A DNA stretch of 64,000 bases from CAZNPH01 sp964574985 (lineage in GTDB: Bacteria; Bacteroidota; Bacteroidia; Bacteroidales; SM23-62). The notes beneath the pieces are model-generated. The model was not told the origin of the DNA. It searched no databases and saw only the letters and a list, made by a program, of their open reading frames with translations. The stretch spans positions 17,703 to 81,702 of the forward strand of contig CAZNPH010000019.1 of NCBI GenBank assembly GCA_964574985.1. Reading direction: 5' to 3'. Each line of letters opens with the position of its first letter. Positions within the stretch are counted from its first letter, which is position 1. The position numbers were made by a program, and so were the translations under genes. Positions 62,801 through 64,000 of this stretch are shown here, piece after piece.

Positions 62801-64000
62801 TGGTGCCGTCTCCGGTTCCGTCTATCGAACTTGTAAGCGGATCCGGGTCGCCCCCGTCACAAACCGCATGGTCATCAGCAATGGTGCCTCCGTTTACATC
62901 ATTGACTGTCACCGTCAGCGGATCATGGACAGTGGTACATCCCGAGGCATTGGTTTCCACAACCGTGATATCTCCGGAAGTTACCAGGTTAAAGGTGACC
63001 GTGATCTCGTGCTGGTCGGAAGCGGATGTGATGGTTACTCCTGCGGGCACGGTCCAGTCATAGGTGGAGCCCGCATTGTCCGGTACGGAATAGGTAACGC
63101 CCGCATCGCCCAGGCAAACTACTTCAGGTCCCGATACGGTCTCGGCGATTACATAATCCGAAACCGTTACCGGGAATGTCTTGGTGGGGCCTACACATCC
63201 GTATGAGTTGGTTTCCACTACCTCAATGTTACCTGTGCCCGCGGCATCCGCCCTGGCAATGATAAAATACAGGTTGTCATCATAGGTTGCGGTCATGAAG
63301 GCCGGAACCGTCCAGCTGTAGGATGATCCTGCGGTGCTGGTTACTTCATAGACCTTATTGGTTTCACCCACGCAGAGTTCTGATTCCCCGGATATCTCGG
63401 AAGTGAGCGGGTAGGGATTGACGGTGATGACCACATCCCTGGCCGGCCCGGCACATCCAGACCCGCTGGTAGGGGTAACACTGTAGGTAGCAGTTTGTGG
63501 TGAGCCGGTCAGGTTGGTGAACACGTCGGTAATGGGTCCGGTGGATCCCGGTGCTCCTGCAGTACCGCCGGTCATGCCTCCCGTGTTGGTGGGTGCAGGC
63601 CATTCGTATGTGGTTCCCGCGAGTCCGTTGGTGATGCTCAGACTCCGGTTGGTTGACACATGGCTGCAGACCGTTTCTGTGAGTCCGGGAGTCAACAAGG
63701 GTGCCGGCCGTACCGTTACGGTGACCGTAAAGTCATCACCCGTACAGCCGTTGTCACCCGTGGGGGTGACCGTATATACAACATCCTGGTCTGAAGATGT
63801 ATGGTTGGTAATGGAATCGTTGATAATATCGCCTGCCTGGGAGGTTGTGCTTTCCCCTGAGACATTGAGATTGTCGTCAGCCACCCATGAGAATGAAGAG
63901 GGCTGGGCATTGCCCAGGTTATCCACATTGTTCTGCAGGTCATAACTGAGCGCCACGTCGCTGCATGTGTTGTCGGTGGCATTTGCGCCCACGGGCTCGG
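50883..64000 (-). CDS. Giant Ig-repeat/PKD protein with CHU_C (T9SS type B) C-terminus, 5' truncated
   Basis: At least 4371 residues; the frame is open to the right edge, so the start and signal peptide are outside. From the visible N-terminus: several PKD-like modules (TYEWPAPTNTGG, SSYSWTVPAFMTAT), then about 31 near-identical 94-residue modules, then about six Ig-like modules (QPQDTTLCEG, SYQWQVD). About five PKD domains follow (SYEWNFDDPSDPG, DYKWTFGDRSSSTETEPVHTY, TYLWDFGDGETS). The C-terminal domain EILFPNVFRPNPDGPSGGEY, YNRWGELIFESND, GVYIWRIQGKY is the gliding-motility-associated CHU_C domain, a type B T9SS signal. It is predicted to be an extremely long surface or released adhesin. 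Confidence 0.93.
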   Translation of the reverse strand, partial: EPVGANATDNTCSDVALSYDLQNNVDNLGNAQPSSFSWVADDNLNVSGESTTSQAGDIINDSITNHTSSDQDVVYTVTPTGDNGCTGDDFTVTVTVRPAPLLTPGLTETVCSHVSTNRSLSITNGLAGTTYEWPAPTNTGGMTGGTAGAPGSTGPITDVFTNLTGSPQTATYSVTPTSGSGCAGPARDVVITVNPYPLTSEISGESELCVGETNKVYEVTSTAGSSYSWTVPAFMTATYDDNLYFIIARADAAGTGNIEVVETNSYGCVGPTKTFPVTVSDYVIAETVSGPEVVCLGDAGVTYSVPDNAGSTYDWTVPAGVTITSASDQHEITVTFNLVTSGDITVVETNASGCTTVHDPLTVTVNDVNGGTIADDHAVCDGGDPDPLTSSIDGTGDGTITYQWQSSNDNVTFADIAGATGSTYDPPGPLTQTMYYKRVTTSTLSTVGCTAESNVVTVTLNNVIGGTISADQTICSGDNPDAFTSDLDGTGSGTITYQWQSSPDNITFTDIAGATLVTYDPPPLAATTYYKRITTSTLSGTPCTAESNVVTVTVNDVDGGTVGSDQTICSGDDPAALTSTVDGAGDGTITYRWQSSNDNVTFTNITGATSATYDPPVQTQTKYYRRITTSTLNGQPCTAESNVITVTVNDVDAGSIGSDQTICSGDDPAAFTSIVNSTGSGTISYQWQDSPDNVTFTDIAGATSATYDPGALAATTYYKRVTTSSLNGTDCTDESNVVTVTVNNVTGGTIAADQTICSGDDPAALTSTDDGSGDGTVTYKWQSSPDNITYTDIPGETTTTYDPGVLTQTMYYKRIITSSLNGKGCSAESNVVTITVNDVDGGTIAADQTICNGDDPAALTSVVDGSGDGAVTYQWQDSPDNVTFTDIGGATSSTYDPGVLAATTYYKRITTSTLNTVPCTDESNVVTVTVNDVDGGTIGSDQTICSGGNPSAFTSDVDGSGSGSITYQWQSSTDNITFSNIGGATSSTYDPGVLTQTMYYKRVTTSSLNGVPCTAESNVVTVTVNDVDGGTIGSDQTICSGDDPAAFTSSVDGSGDGAITYQWQLSTDNITYTDIGGATLSTYDAAPLTQTVYYKRITTSTLNGRECTAESNVVTVTVNDVNGGSIAADQTICSGDDPAALTSIVDGTGDGVISYQWQDSPDNITFTDIGGATSVTYDPGTLAATTYYKRIATSTLNGTPCTAESNVVTITVNDVDGGSIAADQTICSGDDPAALTSTVDGSGDGTISYQWQSSTDNITFGNISAATSPTYDPGVLTQTMYYKRVTTSTLNGKPCTAESNVVTITVNDVGGGSIGSNQTICNGDDPAAFTNDVDGTGSGTITYQWQDSPDNITFTDIAGANAATYDPGVLATTTYYKRITTSTLNTVPCTAESNVVTVTVNQVDGGSIAADQTICNGDDPAALTSTADGSGDGTITFKWQSSTDNITFTDIAGATFNIYDPPVQTQTMYYKRVTTSTVSGVPCTAESNVVTITVNDVDGGSIAADQTICSGDDPAALTSPDDGSGDGALTYQWKESTDNVTYTDIAGENTTTYDPPVLTQTMYYKRVITSTLNTVPCTAESNVVTITVNDVDGGSIAADQTICNGDDPAALTSSTAGTGSGAITYQWQDSPDNITFTNIAGATSATYDPGVLAATTYYKRITTSTLNTVPCTDESNVVTITVNDVDGGVIAAGQTICSGDDPAALTSTTDGSGDGTISYKWQSSTDNVTFSDISGATSVTYDPSALSQTMYYKRITTSTLNGKPCTAESNVVTITVNDVGGGSIGSNQTICNGDDPAAFTNDVDGTGSGTITYQWQDSPDNITFTDIAGANAATYDPGVLATTTYYKRITTSTLNTVPCTAESNVVTVTVNQVDGGSIAADQTICNGDDPAALTSTADGSGDGTITYQWQSSPDNLVFSNIGGAILPTYDPPALTQTMYYKRVTTSTLSGAPCTAESNVVTITVNDVDGGTVSGNQTICNGDDPAVFTNDTDGSGDGAITYKWQDSPDNITFTDISGATSSTYDPGVLTQTTYYRRVTISTLNGTPCSAVSNVLTVTVNDVGGGAIAENQTICNGDNPAGFYSTTDGSGDGTISYQWQESTDNITFTDIAGAIFSSYDAGALTQTMYYKRITTSTLNGVPCTAESNVVTVTVNDVDAGSIGSDQTVCSGDDPAELTSTTDGTGSGAITYQWKSSTDNITFADIGGATSSTYDPGTLTQTTYYKQVTTSTLNGKECTAESNVVTITVNDVDGGTVASDQTICNGDDPAAFTSDVDGTGSGPITYQWQDSPDNVTFTDIAGATSDTYDPGALTQTMYYKRITTSTLNTVPCTAESNVVTITVNDVDGGTVASDQTICNGDDPAAFTSDVDGTGSGAITYQWQNSPDNVTFTDVAGATSATYDPGALTRTMYYKRITTSTLNTVPCTAESNVVTVTVNEVDGGTIGSGQTICSGDDPAAFTSDADGTGSGAITYQWQNSPDNVTFTDIAGATSATYDPGALTQNMYYKRITTSTLNTVPCTAESNVVTITVNDVYGGEVSGDQTICSGDDPAALTSTTAGSGSGAITYQWQDSPDNVTFTDIAGATSATYDPGALTATTYYKRITTSTLSGAPCSAESNVVTITVNDVDGGTIGSYQTICSGDDPAAFTSDADGTGSGAITYQWQNSPDNVTFTDIAGATSATYDPGALTQNMYYKRITTSTLNTVPCTAESNVVTITVNDVDAGEVSGDQTICNGDDPAALTSDTNGSGSGAITYQWQDSPDNVTFTDVAGATSATYDPGALTRTMYYKRITTSTLNTVPCTAESNVVTVTVNDVDGGTIAGGQTICSGDNPSELTSTTAGSGSGTIAYQWQSSTDNITFTDIGGATSATYDPGALTQTMYYKRVTTSTLSGVPCTAESNVVTVTVNDVDGGTVAAGQTICNGDDPAALTSTVDGSGDGTITYAWKESTDNITFTDISGAASATYDPGALTQTMYYKRVTTSTLSGTPCTAESNVVTVTVNDVYGGTVGSDQTICNGGDPATITNTVDGSGDGTISYQWQESADNITFTDIAGATLVIYDPGALTQTMYYKRVTTSTLNGKECAAVSNVVTVTVNDVDAGSIGSDQTICSGDDPAALTSMTDGSGDGSITYKWRHSTDNVNFTDISGATLSTYDPGILTQTRYYKRVTTSTLNGKDCSAESNVVTVTVNDVDGGAISDNQTICSGDNAPTLTSATDGTGSGTITYLWQQSADNITFSDIGGATSATYDPGAMTSGMYFRRIAVSTLNGRECTDASNVVRIIVNELPEVTQQPQDTTLCEGKNAGFTVNAGVTTNPSYQWQVDKQDGNGYTDLTDAGQYIGSTASSLSVFGVTADMDGYEYRAVVSGTCSPAATSQPAVLTVNTRPSVTTQPQDAVICASGDTSFSVVAAGTNLSYQWQVDEGSGYNDITGSHGGIYSGYNTPTLGVTGPGASFNGNRYKVMVSGTCPPATSSGIALLTVQSAPQVITDPSDVTICEFGNVSFNVGATGASMTYQWQENDGTGWNDLDDTGNYIGTKLSSMSVFNVDSSMTGYLYRVAVSGACSPQDTSGAGQLTVNTSPAIWTQPADTVVCQDVDAGFSVGATGAGLTYQWQENTGGGFVNLSDGAGYSGTGTSQLTVTDPATSMSGYQYRVTVSGTCSPSVNTSFATMTVNAPPAIATQPAAAEVCEDGSAIFVSGATGTGITLHWQVNDGTGWTDLSDDANYSGSNSSSLSVSNIPVSMDGNACRLQVRGACGVLNSDEPVLTVNANPTATITGDGDFPLVCGGSDLNLDGSPSGGSGTYNSHVWTGDIGPLSVTNVQKPVFNSKADGTFNLTYTVTDSKGCVASDNAVITNDRPNAQFTSDASPSCGTITVSFTNQSAGAVSYEWNFDDPSDPGIVTGENPSHDFANFTEYVYYFNVEMAAISENGCRDTASQVVTVFPSVDASFTIDPDTGCNPVTSQMTTTPGAASYYWEYGDGNAESGSYVSVHQFLNTTNDVKVFDVSLTTTSFYGCTDTKTNQVTVRPLPTVAFSADPIMQDYPEATVELTNLTQEGIWDYKWTFGDRSSSTETEPVHTYDEPGMYTITLTAYTNECIDSVSHQVTINPAQPVADFSEPPTGCAPLTIDFENNSQFANSYVWDFGNGSSSFQQSPTMTYYESGTFAVRLTVMGPGGSDNTTRLVTIKKTPNPYANVAPTFVFVNDNPVKCFNLTTDTANATYLWDFGDGETSNAFEPAHIYSEPGTYDIILTATNDNECSAEYTFSEVEVEPAGEILFPNVFRPNPDGPSGGEYVQGQDNNEVFFPGIYEQLLEYHLYIYNRWGELIFESNDVNIGWDGYIDGKLAEQGVYIWRIQGKYANGQTFIDAGDITLLR
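54170..62900 (-). repeat. About 31 tandem 282-bp Ig-like repeats
   Basis: Each unit encodes 94 residues with 'DVDGGTI.SDQTICSGDDPAAFTS', 'ITYQWQ.SPDN.TFTDI.GATS.TYDPG.L', 'YYKR.TTSTLN..PCTAESNVVTVTVN', and two Cys. All spacing I checked is 282 bp or a multiple. Sequence at about 58331-58710 recurs essentially unchanged at +1410 bp (five units). Two-unit (564 bp) copies are visible around 55860-56650. Confidence 0.93.

Overview
The window reads as a piece of a Bacteroidota (probably Bacteroidales) chromosome. The signs are TAnnTTTG-type -7 promoter boxes, little use of Shine-Dalgarno sites, type IX secretion (T9SS) sorting domains of both kinds on very large repeat proteins, a long-form IspG, the gene order ileS - traR/dksA - lspA, a TPR-sensor-kinase/LytTR pair, and sugar-porter and glycosidase genes. 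A 100-N run at 10414-10513 marks a scaffold gap, so this is draft or metagenome-assembled sequence.

Layout. 1-2.4 kb: end of a haem operon (protoporphyrinogen oxidase C-terminus, small membrane protein, ferrochelatase). 2.4-6.4 kb: a GH78-like rhamnosidase divergent from an MFS transporter. 6.55-8.35 kb: tRNA-Ala(CGC), then a tract of broken genes. One is a minus-strand fragment with an internal stop. The others are, on the plus strand, the collapsed remains of a tetR-tolC-membrane-fusion-RND efflux operon. 8.4-20.1 kb, all minus strand: URO-D-like protein, sugar porter, secreted glycosidase, TPR histidine kinase, LytTR regulator, and a secreted Ig/cadherin protein with a T9SS type A tail. 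20.2-33.5 kb: housekeeping genes (HAD phosphatase, ispG, cysS, rnr, a PhoR-like kinase, ileS, traR/dksA, lspA, ribE). 33.5-37.8 kb: an SDR epimerase, a Wzi-like outer-membrane barrel and an initiating sugar transferase. 37.9-44.2 kb: a 2103-residue protein with about 19 SprB repeats. 44.2-49.8 kb: a lasso-peptide cluster. 49.8-64 kb: a DUF354 glycosyltransferase-like protein and a giant (>4370-residue, 5'-truncated) protein with about 31 Ig-like repeats, PKD domains and a T9SS type B (CHU_C) tail.

The most interesting locus is the lasso-peptide cluster. An HPr-kinase-like protein, a sulfotransferase, a PqqD-like recognition protein (B1), a transglutaminase-like leader peptidase (B2) and a 46-codon precursor gene (A, 44239-44379) run leftward. 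The asparagine-synthetase-like lasso cyclase (C) and a nucleotidyltransferase run rightward from the same 60-bp intergenic region. The precursor has the KKxWxxPxI leader pattern, Thr at -2, and a predicted core with Ala1 and Glu8 placed for an 8-residue macrolactam. The kinase and sulfotransferase suggest that the product is further modified. No dedicated exporter is seen nearby.

Other points of note: IleRS carries a GIHH signature in place of HIGH; cysS contains a 7-unit 18-bp minisatellite; and the two adhesin-like genes contain recently duplicated, near-identical repeat blocks.
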